A stretch of 21,664 nucleotides of DNA. It comes from Archaeoglobaceae archaeon. GTDB taxonomy: Archaea; Halobacteriota; Archaeoglobi; Archaeoglobales; Archaeoglobaceae. The notes under the pieces are model-generated. The model was not told the origin of the DNA and ran no database searches. It saw nothing but the letters and a program-made list of their open reading frames with translations. Below are positions 6,597-13,625 of the stretch, in pieces (within the stretch, counting starts at the first letter, position 1; each line of letters starts with the position of its first letter). Location: NCBI GenBank assembly GCA_025058955.1, contig JANXDV010000008.1:1-21664 (forward strand). The letters are read 5' to 3'. The position numbers and the translations under genes are program-made.

Positions 6597-7635
6597 AGGC
6601 TACGATCATGAAAAAATAAAAATTGCAACGCTTGGAAGTCATTCCGCTTTGAACATCTTAAGAGGGGCGAAGGACGAGGGTTTTGAAACGATCTGTATAT
6701 GTAGAAAAGGCGAAAGTGCGGTTTACAGAAATTTTGGAGTTGCGAATAGGATCATAGAGGTGGAAAAATTTGAGGAACTGTTAAGAGATGACATTCAGGA
6801 TTTTTTAAGAAGAGAAAATGCAATTCTAATTCCTCACGGCTCATTCAATGCATACATCGGCAAATTGGACGCCCTTGAAGTCCCAATTTTTGGAAATCGA
6901 AAGTTGATGGAGTATGAGACAAGCAGAGAGAAGCAGAGGGAGTGGTTAAAAAAAGCAAATGTTCGCATTCCAAAAGAGTTCAAGAGTTTTGAGGAGATCG
7001 ATAGGCTCTGCATAGTGAAATACCAGGGTGCAAAAGGCGGTAGAGGGTATTTTCTCGTCTCTTCACCACAAGACTTTGTTAGAAAGGCGGAAAAGATGAT
7101 AAAAAATGGTCTTGTAAGTAAAAAAGATTTAGAAAATGCTGAAATTCAAGAATACGTAATAGGAACCAACGTTTACTTTTCCTTTTTCTATTCTCCAGTT
7201 AACGATCGGATCGAACTGATCGCGATCGATCGGAGATACGAGCATATCGACAGTATAGGCAGAATTCCAGCTGAAGAACAGTTGAAATTGTCTATGGAGC
7301 CAACTTACACGATAATCGGAAACTTTCCCATTGTGATTCGAGAAAGTCTTTTGAGTCAGGCTTTTGAGACTGCTGAGAGGATCGTTGAGGTTTCGAAGGA
7401 GATCGCATACCCCGGAATGGTCGGAGCTTTTTGTATCGAAACGATCTTTAACGAAAAAGCGGAGTTAATAGTCTTCGAGATCTCCGCAAGGATCGTTGCG
7501 GGAACAAACGTTGGAATTCCAAGTTCGCCTTATTCCTATATATTGTTCGGGGAGAACATGTATATGGGTAGGAGAATTGCAAGAGAGATAAGAATTGCGA
7601 AAGAGAAGGGAATGCTTGAAGAACTAATTTATTAG
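6568..7635 (+). CDS. purP: Formate-dependent AICAR ligase (PurP)
   Basis: PurP catalyses the archaeal route AICAR + formate + ATP to FAICAR, the penultimate stage of IMP synthesis, replacing the folate-dependent PurH step. This protein of about 355 aa has the ATP-grasp layout. The N-terminal IATLGSHSALNILRGAKDEG and the IPHGSFNAYIG segment form the AICAR site. The ATP-grasp core holds IVKYQGAKGGRGYF, and late metal and phosphate elements sit in IPVVIRES-like FPIVIRESLL, FEISARIVAGTN and GRRIAREI. The start is debatable. ATG 6562 directly abuts the AGGAGG Shine-Dalgarno (6555-6560), leaving almost no spacing, whereas TTG 6568 has the normal 7-base spacing and gives MREKILKVLKGYDH; I prefer TTG. 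It overlaps the DUF72 gene and is followed 8 bases later by map. Confidence 0.94.
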   Translation: MREKILKVLKGYDHEKIKIATLGSHSALNILRGAKDEGFETICICRKGESAVYRNFGVANRIIEVEKFEELLRDDIQDFLRRENAILIPHGSFNAYIGKLDALEVPIFGNRKLMEYETSREKQREWLKKANVRIPKEFKSFEEIDRLCIVKYQGAKGGRGYFLVSSPQDFVRKAEKMIKNGLVSKKDLENAEIQEYVIGTNVYFSFFYSPVNDRIELIAIDRRYEHIDSIGRIPAEEQLKLSMEPTYTIIGNFPIVIRESLLSQAFETAERIVEVSKEIAYPGMVGAFCIETIFNEKAELIVFEISARIVAGTNVGIPSSPYSYILFGENMYMGRRIAREIRIAKEKGMLEELIY

Positions 7636-7643
7636 GTGGTTTT

Positions 7644-8519
7644 ATGAATGAGGAGGCTTTAGAGAAGACAATAAAAGCCGGAGAAATTCTCAAACAAGTT
7701 TTTAAGTTATTGGAGGATAAAGTTGTCGTCGGAGCCAAATTATTGGAAGTTGCAGAGTTTGCAGAGAACAAGATCCTCGAGCTCGGTGCAAAACCTGCGT
7801 TTCCTTGCAATATCTCTATTAACAGCGATGCTGCACACTTCACTCCAGCAAAAAACGATCAGAGGACTTTTAAAAAAGGAGATCTTGTTAAAATCGATCT
7901 CGGTGCGCACATCGATGGTTACATCGCAGACATGGCGGTTTCAATAGATCTTGGAGATCACTCTGAGCTGATAAAAGCAAGCAAGGAAGCGGTTTTCAAT
8001 GCGATCGATGCGATCAAAGTTGGAGTAGACACAGCAAAGCTCGGAAAGATCATTGAAGAGACAATTAGAAGCTACGGATTTAAGCCTGTGGTGAATCTAA
8101 CTGGACACGGATTAATGCCATACATAGCTCATGCACCGCCAAGTATTTACAACTACGCAACACAGCGAGGTGTTGAGCTTAAGGAAGGTATGGTCATAGC
8201 CATAGAGCCTTTTGCTACAAATGGAGTTGGAAGAGTTGCTGAAAGAGGAGAATGCGAGATCTACAGTCTTCTAAATCCTAAACCAGTTAGATTGAGAATG
8301 GTTCGTGAAATGCTGAATGAGATCAGTGAGAAATACAAAACCCTACCATTTGCGAAGAGATGGCTTAAAAAAGCTCCAGAGATCTTCATCTCAAAGCTTG
8401 TAAGAGAAGGTGTTTTAAGAGACTATCCCGTGCTCTCAGAAGTCTCGGGAGGTATTGTGAGTCAATGGGAGCACACCGTAATTGTAGAAAAAGACTCCGC
8501 AAGACTTGTTACGCTTTAG
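7644..8519 (+). CDS. map: Methionine aminopeptidase, type II
   Basis: This 291-aa cytosolic metalloprotease removes the initiator Met from nascent proteins. The pita-bread fold ligands are visible in order: Asp in KIDLGAHIDG, Asp in YIADMAVS, His in TGHGLMPYI, Glu in AIEPFATNG and Glu in QWEHTVIV. The roughly 60-residue insert between the His and the last Glu (helical, KYKTLPFAKRWLKKA region) marks the archaeal/eukaryotic type II enzyme. There is no N-terminal extension, as expected in archaea. The ATG has an AGGTGG Shine-Dalgarno about 5 bases upstream. It is third in the DUF72-purP-map operon and ends 26 bp from the convergent thiamine-binding protein gene. Confidence 0.97.
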   Translation: MNEEALEKTIKAGEILKQVFKLLEDKVVVGAKLLEVAEFAENKILELGAKPAFPCNISINSDAAHFTPAKNDQRTFKKGDLVKIDLGAHIDGYIADMAVSIDLGDHSELIKASKEAVFNAIDAIKVGVDTAKLGKIIEETIRSYGFKPVVNLTGHGLMPYIAHAPPSIYNYATQRGVELKEGMVIAIEPFATNGVGRVAERGECEIYSLLNPKPVRLRMVREMLNEISEKYKTLPFAKRWLKKAPEIFISKLVREGVLRDYPVLSEVSGGIVSQWEHTVIVEKDSARLVTL

Positions 8520-8545
8520 TTTTTGAAATATTTACCTCTTTTTAA

Positions 8546-8839
8546 TTAATCTTTCAACACTGCAGACTTCTTTCCTTCAATGCTCAGCTCCTTGTCTTTT
8601 CTTTCGTCTATTCGAATGATCGTGTAAACTCTCTTTGCTCCCATCTCGAAGACAGCTTCTCTTGCTTTTTGAACTGCATAAAAGAGTTTTTCCGCATTTT
8701 CAGCTTCAACAACAGTGCTCATTGCTGTAACTTCTACTTTTAAACCAGCATTTTTCAGCTCTTCCACCGCTTTTTTGACAAATTTCGAAACACTTTCACC
8801 AACGCCTATGGGGATTATGCTGACATCCGCAACGAGCAT
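8546..8839 (-). CDS. Thiamine-binding protein, MTH1187/YkoF-like (DUF77)
   Basis: This small protein of 97 aa is in the MTH1187 family: a ferredoxin-like fold that in characterised bacterial relatives binds thiamine or hydroxymethylpyrimidine. Recognisable parts are ADVSIIPIGVGESVSKFVKK, the VTAMSTVVEAE strand and GAKRVYTIIRIDERKDK. The frame is open back to 8932, but the family N-terminus MLVADVSIIPIG begins at ATG 8839. The extra upstream residues would overlap gyrA. No Shine-Dalgarno precedes 8839 and a weak TATA-like TAATAA lies about 26 bp upstream, so it may have its own leaderless transcript rather than depend on gyrA 52 bp upstream. No thiamine biosynthesis gene is nearby. Confidence 0.88.
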   Translation of the reverse strand: MLVADVSIIPIGVGESVSKFVKKAVEELKNAGLKVEVTAMSTVVEAENAEKLFYAVQKAREAVFEMGAKRVYTIIRIDERKDKELSIEGKKSAVLKD

Positions 8840-8891
8840 GTTTTCAATTTTTGTTTTAGAGCTTATTAGAGTTTTGGGAAAAAATAAAGTT

Positions 8892-11225
8892 TCAAATGAG
8901 CGATTCTTTATAAATAAAACCTCTCCAAACACCTTTTCTGCTCACTATTACCCCAGAAGAAGCTCTTCCTTGGATCGGAATTTCCTCCAAATCCATTCTT
9001 ATGCAGTATCCATCCTTGCTAATTAAAAAAAGCTCCCCCTTCTCGCAAAGCTCCGCTAAGACCAATTTTCCTGTTTTCTCGGTAACTTTATAACCTATCA
9101 CTCCCTTAGCTCCACGATGGAGCTTTCTAAACTTCGAAATTTCGCACCTCTTTCCATATCCATTTTCAGTGATAAGCAAAATGTTGCTATCGTTTCCAGA
9201 AGTGATCCATGCAATCCGATCTTCTCCTCTTGGACGCATAGCTATAACTCCACGGGAGTTTCTTGAGTATACTGGGATCTCATCAGCATCAACCCTTAAA
9301 ACATAACCCTCTTTCGTCACCATGAATACTTCTTTACCTTTAAGAGGTGTTGCAAACGCAATGCTTTCACTTGAAGCTCTTATCCCCGCTCTTTTGGCGT
9401 TTTCAAACTCTTTAAGTGGAACTCTCTTTATGTATGCATTCTCTGAAAGAATGAGGACTTCTCCTTCATCAAAAGACCTTACATTTATAGCGGAAACTAT
9501 CCTTTCATCTTCAAGCCTGATCATCTTCTTTAAAGACACTCCATTAGCGGTTCTATCCATCTTTGGGATCTCCTCGAGATCGAGCCAAAATGCATTTCCT
9601 TTGTCTGTGAAGAGCAGAAGTTTCTCGTCGGATCTGCAGACATTGAAAAAAACAACTTCATCATCTTTCAACTGCACACCAATAACTCCAACTCCGCCCC
9701 TTTCCTGTTTTTTGAATGCATTAGGAGACATTCTCTTTGCAAAACCTTCTGAAGTAACTAATAAGAGTGTCTCCTCTGCGATTATAAGCTCTTTAACCTC
9801 TGAAACGATCTCTGTTCTCCTCGCATCCCCATATTTTTCCTTGATCTCATTTAGCTCAGAGATCAAGATCTCGTCCAGCTTCTTTGGTTCTGCAAGAATT
9901 GACTCGTATTCCATGATCTTTTTCTTCAAAGAAGAATACTCCTCGAGCAAAGACTGGACTTCAAGGCTCGTCAACTTTTGTAGCCTCGTCTGCAAAACCG
10001 CATCCGCCTGAACTTCAGAAATGCCATATTTTTCAATCAAAGATTTTTTAGCCTCTGAAGGGGACTTTGAGGACTTTATAATTGCTATTGCATTGTCTAT
10101 GTCTTCTATAACCTTTTTTAGCCCCTCTACTATATGGAGCCTCTCGTTTGCTTTCTTCAACTCATAGGTTATTTTCCTTCTCAAGATCTCTCTTCGATGG
10201 TTAACAAATTCTGAGATCATCTCTATAAGACTCAAAACTCTCGGCTCTTTTCCGACGAGAGCTAATAGAGTGATTCCAAAAGTCGTTTCGAGATTTGTGC
10301 TCATATAGAGCTTTCGAAGAACATTTTCTGGATTTGAGTCTCCTTTGAGTTCAACAACAATTCTTATCCCTTCTCGATCTGATTCATCTCTTATCGTTCT
10401 AATTTCCTCCATTTCCTTCGCAAGTTCTGCGATGCTCTCTACGAGTCTTGATTTGTTAACCATGTAAGGTATCTCTCTAATGATGATCCGATCTTCTTCA
10501 ATTTCCGCTTTTCCTCTGATGACAATTTTTCCCCTTCCAGTCCTGTATGCTTCAACGATCCCATCAATTCCAACGATTTGTCCACCAGTTGGAAAATCGG
10601 GACCCTTTATGAATTGCATTAGCTCTTCAAGCGTTGCCTGAGGATTCTTTATGTAATAGATCATTGCGGAGCATACTTCTGAAAGATTGTGTGGAGGAAT
10701 GTTTGTTGCCATTCCCACCGCAATACCGCTTGAACCATTGACAAGCAAATTTGGAATTTTTGAAGGTAAGACAATAGGTTCTTGCAAAGTTGCATCGAAG
10801 TTTGGCACGAATTCGACTGTCTCTTTTTCTATATCTTCAAGCATCTCTTCCGCAATTTTGGAAAGTCTCGCTTCAGTGTATCTCATCGCTGCTGGCGAAT
10901 CACCATCGATACTTCCGAAGTTACCTTGTCCTTCGATTAATGCATAACGCATTGTGAAATCTTGAGCAAGTCGAACGAGAGCATCGTAAACTGCTGCATC
11001 ACCATGAGGATGAAACTTACCGAGAACTTCTCCAACTATTCTCGCACACTTTCTGAATTGCTTGTCACTCCTTAGTCCCATTTCAAACATTGCATACAAG
11101 ATCCTTCTTTGCACAGGCTTCAAGCCATCTCTGACATCTGGCAAAGCTCTTCCAACAATTACGCTCATCGCATAATCTATATAGGAGCTCTTAAGCTCTT
11201 CCGCAATATCTCTCGTGAGTTCCAC
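8892..11225 (-). CDS. gyrA: DNA gyrase subunit A
   Basis: This 777-aa bacterial-type GyrA performs the breakage-reunion step of negative supercoiling, together with GyrB, which is not in this window. The winged-helix domain begins SSYIDYAMSVIVGRALPDVR; the catalytic Tyr is Tyr116 in MRYTEARLS. The tower and coiled-coil (about residues 330-460) precede a C-terminal beta-pinwheel with repeated GV/GF blades (about 480-770). The GyrA box is altered: Q507ERGGVG instead of QRRGGKG. The residue matching E. coli Ser83 is Ala77 (HPHGDAAVYD), while the Asp87 equivalent is kept. There is no acidic C-terminal tail. The start is GTG 11225; an in-frame stop five codons upstream excludes longer forms. A TATA box is centred 24 bp upstream. 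Gyrase in Archaeoglobales is generally held to be of bacterial origin. Confidence 0.97.
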   Translation of the reverse strand: MELTRDIAEELKSSYIDYAMSVIVGRALPDVRDGLKPVQRRILYAMFEMGLRSDKQFRKCARIVGEVLGKFHPHGDAAVYDALVRLAQDFTMRYALIEGQGNFGSIDGDSPAAMRYTEARLSKIAEEMLEDIEKETVEFVPNFDATLQEPIVLPSKIPNLLVNGSSGIAVGMATNIPPHNLSEVCSAMIYYIKNPQATLEELMQFIKGPDFPTGGQIVGIDGIVEAYRTGRGKIVIRGKAEIEEDRIIIREIPYMVNKSRLVESIAELAKEMEEIRTIRDESDREGIRIVVELKGDSNPENVLRKLYMSTNLETTFGITLLALVGKEPRVLSLIEMISEFVNHRREILRRKITYELKKANERLHIVEGLKKVIEDIDNAIAIIKSSKSPSEAKKSLIEKYGISEVQADAVLQTRLQKLTSLEVQSLLEEYSSLKKKIMEYESILAEPKKLDEILISELNEIKEKYGDARRTEIVSEVKELIIAEETLLLVTSEGFAKRMSPNAFKKQERGGVGVIGVQLKDDEVVFFNVCRSDEKLLLFTDKGNAFWLDLEEIPKMDRTANGVSLKKMIRLEDERIVSAINVRSFDEGEVLILSENAYIKRVPLKEFENAKRAGIRASSESIAFATPLKGKEVFMVTKEGYVLRVDADEIPVYSRNSRGVIAMRPRGEDRIAWITSGNDSNILLITENGYGKRCEISKFRKLHRGAKGVIGYKVTEKTGKLVLAELCEKGELFLISKDGYCIRMDLEEIPIQGRASSGVIVSRKGVWRGFIYKESLI

Positions 11226-11245
11226 GTGATTATAACTCCCTTAGG

Positions 11246-11252
11246 TTATAAA
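11246..11252 (-). promoter_or_regulatory. TATA box for gyrA
   Basis: The minus strand reads TTTATAA centred about 24 bp from the GTG start. A GGGAG motif lies between it and the start, so either a leaderless mRNA or a slightly longer leader is possible. Confidence 0.5.
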
Positions 11253-11280
11253 TTACTATCCAACTCAGTCTGAGCAAAAA

Positions 11281-11288
11281 TTATAAAA
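11281..11288 (+). promoter_or_regulatory. TATA box for pyrH
   Basis: TTATAAAA, preceded by purine-rich GAGCAAAAA, is centred about 24 bp before the pyrH ATG. The T-rich bases just before the ATG hold no Shine-Dalgarno, which suggests leaderless transcription. Confidence 0.6.
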
Positions 11289-11307
11289 TTAGAATTGAAT
11301 TTTTTTC

Positions 11308-11970
11308 ATGCGGATCGTTCTCTCTCTTGGCGGTTCAGTTTTTGAAGGTGATGCAAATAGAATTAGGAATTATGCTAAAGTCCTCGATCAGATCTCAGAA
11401 GAGAACAAGCTTTTTGTAGTTGTTGGTGGTGGCAAACTTGCAAGAGAATTCATAAAGAAAGCAAGGGAGCTTGGAGCAAATGAAACTATGTGCGACTACT
11501 TGGGAATCGCAGTGACAAGGATTAATGCAATGCTTTTAGCCTTTGCAATGAAAAATTCTGCAAAAAGAATTCCAGAGACTTTCATAGAGGCTGAAGAGCT
11601 TAGCAAGAGCTATAAAGCGGTTGTAATGGGCGGAACTTTTCCGGGGCATACAACTGATGCAACTTCCGCACTGCTTGCGGAATTCGTGAATGCAGAGCTA
11701 TTCCTGAATGCAACTTCTGTTGATGGGATCTATTCTGAAGATCCGAGAAGGAATCCGAATGCAAAAAAGTTTGATAAGATCACCTCCGCAGATCTCGTGA
11801 AGCTCGTTGCAAGCACTTCAATGGAGGCGGGAGCGAATGTTGTGATCGATCTGCTCTCTGCAAAAATAATAGAGAGGAGCAAGTTAAAGACGATCGTTTT
11901 CAAAGGAGAGCCAGAGAACATTATTAAGGTGCTTAAAGGAGAAAAAATTGGAACAGTTGTAGAGCCTTAA
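11308..11970 (+). CDS. pyrH: Uridylate kinase (UMP kinase)
   Basis: This 220-aa amino-acid-kinase-fold enzyme phosphorylates UMP to UDP with ATP, in pyrimidine nucleotide supply. Motifs: LSLGGSVF (phosphate-binding loop, Lys of bacterial forms replaced as in archaea), VVVGGGKLAREFI, MGGTFPGHTTDATSALLAE for UMP binding, and NATSVDGIYSEDPRRNP. The archaeal length (about 220-225 aa) fits. A strong TATA box 24 bp upstream and the lack of a Shine-Dalgarno suggest a leaderless mRNA. It diverges from gyrA across 82 bp, and its stop overlaps the convergent dld stop by four bases (TTAA, 11967-11970). Confidence 0.96.
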   Translation: MRIVLSLGGSVFEGDANRIRNYAKVLDQISEENKLFVVVGGGKLAREFIKKARELGANETMCDYLGIAVTRINAMLLAFAMKNSAKRIPETFIEAEELSKSYKAVVMGGTFPGHTTDATSALLAEFVNAELFLNATSVDGIYSEDPRRNPNAKKFDKITSADLVKLVASTSMEAGANVVIDLLSAKIIERSKLKTIVFKGEPENIIKVLKGEKIGTVVEP

Positions 11971-13274
11971 AAGATCCTGTCTGGATTTAAGATCCCATTT
12001 GGATCGAAGATCTTCTTTATTTCTTGCATTAATCTAAACTGCTCAGGATAGGATTCTCTTAGCTCCTCCCTTTTCAGCACCCCTATTCCATGTTCACCAC
12101 TTATAACTCCACCAAGCTCTATTGCAAGCTTTAATAACTCTTTTCTGAACTTTTTGTAGCTTTTCTCCCAATCCTCGTATAGCAGTGGATGCTGGTGAAG
12201 ATTTCCATCACCCAGATGTCCGTAGGTGATCAATTCAATCCCATAATTCTTGGCCAATTCTTCGCTTTTCTGCAAATACTCCGCAATCTCCCCTGGAGGA
12301 ATGCAAACATCGAGAATCTCGATGACCTTATCCTTTAAGCCAAGATAAAGCTTTCCACGGAATTCAAGCAGATCTCTTTGCTCTTTTGGGCTTAAAATAA
12401 AAACGTCAATTGGATTAAACTTCAAGGCAATCTCAGCAACCTCTTCAGCTTCATCTTTTCGTTCAAAAATAGCCATTATATGAGCCTCTCCTTCTTTACT
12501 CACCCACTTTTTTCCGCTCACCTTCTCACCAATCTCAACCGCTCTTTTATCCATGAATTCAAGTGCCATTGGAACTGTGTGCAAGGAAGCTTCTATTGCG
12601 AAATTCAAAGCATCTTCTGTAGTGATGAATGGTATTGCAAGCATTGAAATGTCTTTTATTGGTGGCAAAAGTCTTATGATTGCCTTTGTAATCACTGCAA
12701 GTGTTCCTTCACTTCCAATTATCAAATGAAGGAGAGAGTAGCCAGAGGAATTTTTTAAAGTCTTTCCACCAAGCTTTATAATCTCTCCGTTTGGAAGCAC
12801 CGCTTCAATTCCAAGAACGTAATTTCTCATCACTCCGAACTTTAAAGCTCTAACTCCTCCAGCATTCGTTGCAATCATCCCTCCTACTGTTGCATTTTCC
12901 GCTCCGGGACGTGGTGGAAAGCTCAGCCCATGCTTTTCAGCTGTTTTTGAAAGCTCCTCAAGCGTTACTCCACATTGACAAATCGCAACTTTGTTTTCTA
13001 CGTCAATTTCAATTCCCCTCATTTTCTCCGTTGAGATCAGAATTCCTTTTCTTGTCGGCACCGCTCCACCGCTTAACCCAGTCCCTCCACCACGAATGAA
13101 AACAGGTATTCTTCTTTCATTTGCAAATTTAAGAATTTTTGAAACTTCCAAAGCATTTTCTGGTTTAACAACAACGAATTCCTCTGCTTTTGGTGCAACC
13201 GCTTTCGGAGTTTCGTCGAAGGCATAGCTATCAACCCGATAAACCTTACAGATCTCTTCAAGTCCTTCGAACAT
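11967..13274 (-). CDS. dld: FAD-linked oxidase, D-lactate dehydrogenase/GlcD type
   Basis: This 435-aa flavoprotein has the PCMH-type FAD-binding domain (about 20-200) and the FAD-oxidase C domain (about 200-435). Visible are FIRGGGTGLSGGAVPTRKG and PGAENATVGGMIATNAGG for FAD, GSEGTLAVITKA, and the catalytic and metal residues in TYGHLGDGNLHQHP and GVISGEHGIGVLKRE. Length and motifs match the archaeal D-lactate dehydrogenase of Archaeoglobus fulgidus, a soluble FAD and zinc enzyme. A glycolate oxidase subunit is the alternative. ATG 13274 has GAGGGAT 5 bases upstream and lies inside the end of rnp4 (17-base overlap), so it is coupled to that gene. It plausibly feeds electrons to the Lut-like Fe-S proteins at 3453-5845. 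Confidence 0.9.
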   Translation of the reverse strand: MFEGLEEICKVYRVDSYAFDETPKAVAPKAEEFVVVKPENALEVSKILKFANERRIPVFIRGGGTGLSGGAVPTRKGILISTEKMRGIEIDVENKVAICQCGVTLEELSKTAEKHGLSFPPRPGAENATVGGMIATNAGGVRALKFGVMRNYVLGIEAVLPNGEIIKLGGKTLKNSSGYSLLHLIIGSEGTLAVITKAIIRLLPPIKDISMLAIPFITTEDALNFAIEASLHTVPMALEFMDKRAVEIGEKVSGKKWVSKEGEAHIMAIFERKDEAEEVAEIALKFNPIDVFILSPKEQRDLLEFRGKLYLGLKDKVIEILDVCIPPGEIAEYLQKSEELAKNYGIELITYGHLGDGNLHQHPLLYEDWEKSYKKFRKELLKLAIELGGVISGEHGIGVLKREELRESYPEQFRLMQEIKKIFDPNGILNPDRIF

Positions 13275-13578
13275 TTCGATCCCTCAGCTGGAATCTTCTA
13301 ATATGCATGCAGTTTAGGCAAGTGATGATCACGGTGGATTTATTAATCCTAACTCGAAACCTCCCAGATTTGTAAGGGTAGAGGCATTTCTTACAAAAGT
13401 AAAGCTTTAGCTTTTTAGGAATCCTAACTCTATACTTCATCGCAATTTTCCTTGCAAGCTCAACATATCTCCGAGATAGCTCATAATCCACATTTTTAAA
13501 CTTCTCCGCTCTTTCTATTAGGTAAACAATTCTCTCCTTTGCAATCTCTCTTTCTCTCTCCTTTTCTCTCTTAAGCAC
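13258..13578 (-). CDS. rnp4: Ribonuclease P protein component 4 (Rpp21)
   Basis: This 106-aa basic protein is the archaeal homologue of Rpp21/Rpr2, a subunit of RNase P that trims 5' leaders from pre-tRNA. The N-terminal half is two charged helices (ERIVYLIERAEKF and SRRYVELARKIAMKYRVRIP). The C-terminal half is a zinc ribbon with FCKKCLYPY and TCLNCMHIRR as the two CxxC pairs. The GTG start at 13578 is 24 bp from the centre of a TATA element and has no Shine-Dalgarno, so the mRNA is probably leaderless. It overlaps the dld gene downstream and diverges from sepS through a 47-bp gap, sharing that TATA element. Confidence 0.92.
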   Translation of the reverse strand: MLKREKEREREIAKERIVYLIERAEKFKNVDYELSRRYVELARKIAMKYRVRIPKKLKLYFCKKCLYPYKSGRFRVRINKSTVIITCLNCMHIRRFQLRDRNVRRT

Positions 13579-13597
13579 AGTAAGAATTACGACAAAG

Positions 13598-13605
13598 ATA
13601 AATAA
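13598..13605. promoter_or_regulatory. Shared bidirectional TATA element of rnp4 and sepS
   Basis: The core ATAAATAA is flanked symmetrically by AAAG on the left and CTTT on the right (13594-13609), so each strand reads AAAG, then an AT-only octamer, then CTTT. Its centre (about 13602) is exactly midway between the sepS ATG (13626) and the rnp4 GTG (13578), 24 bp from each. There is only this one AT box in the gap, so the same element appears to serve both leaderless genes. Confidence 0.6.
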
Positions 13606-13625
13606 CTTTACCGCAAAGAGTGAGC

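Noticed and set aside
7200..7236. Cluster of CGATCG palindromes suggesting a protein-binding site or repeat
   Set aside because: It is inside purP and encodes conserved family residues (ELIAIDRRYEHID region); it is better explained by the general GATC enrichment than by a discrete site.
9322..10011. Plus-strand open frame of 229 codons opposite gyrA
   Set aside because: It is antisense to a full-length, well-conserved gyrA; its serine-rich, low-complexity translation is a shadow of the gyrA codons and has no recognisable motif or Shine-Dalgarno.
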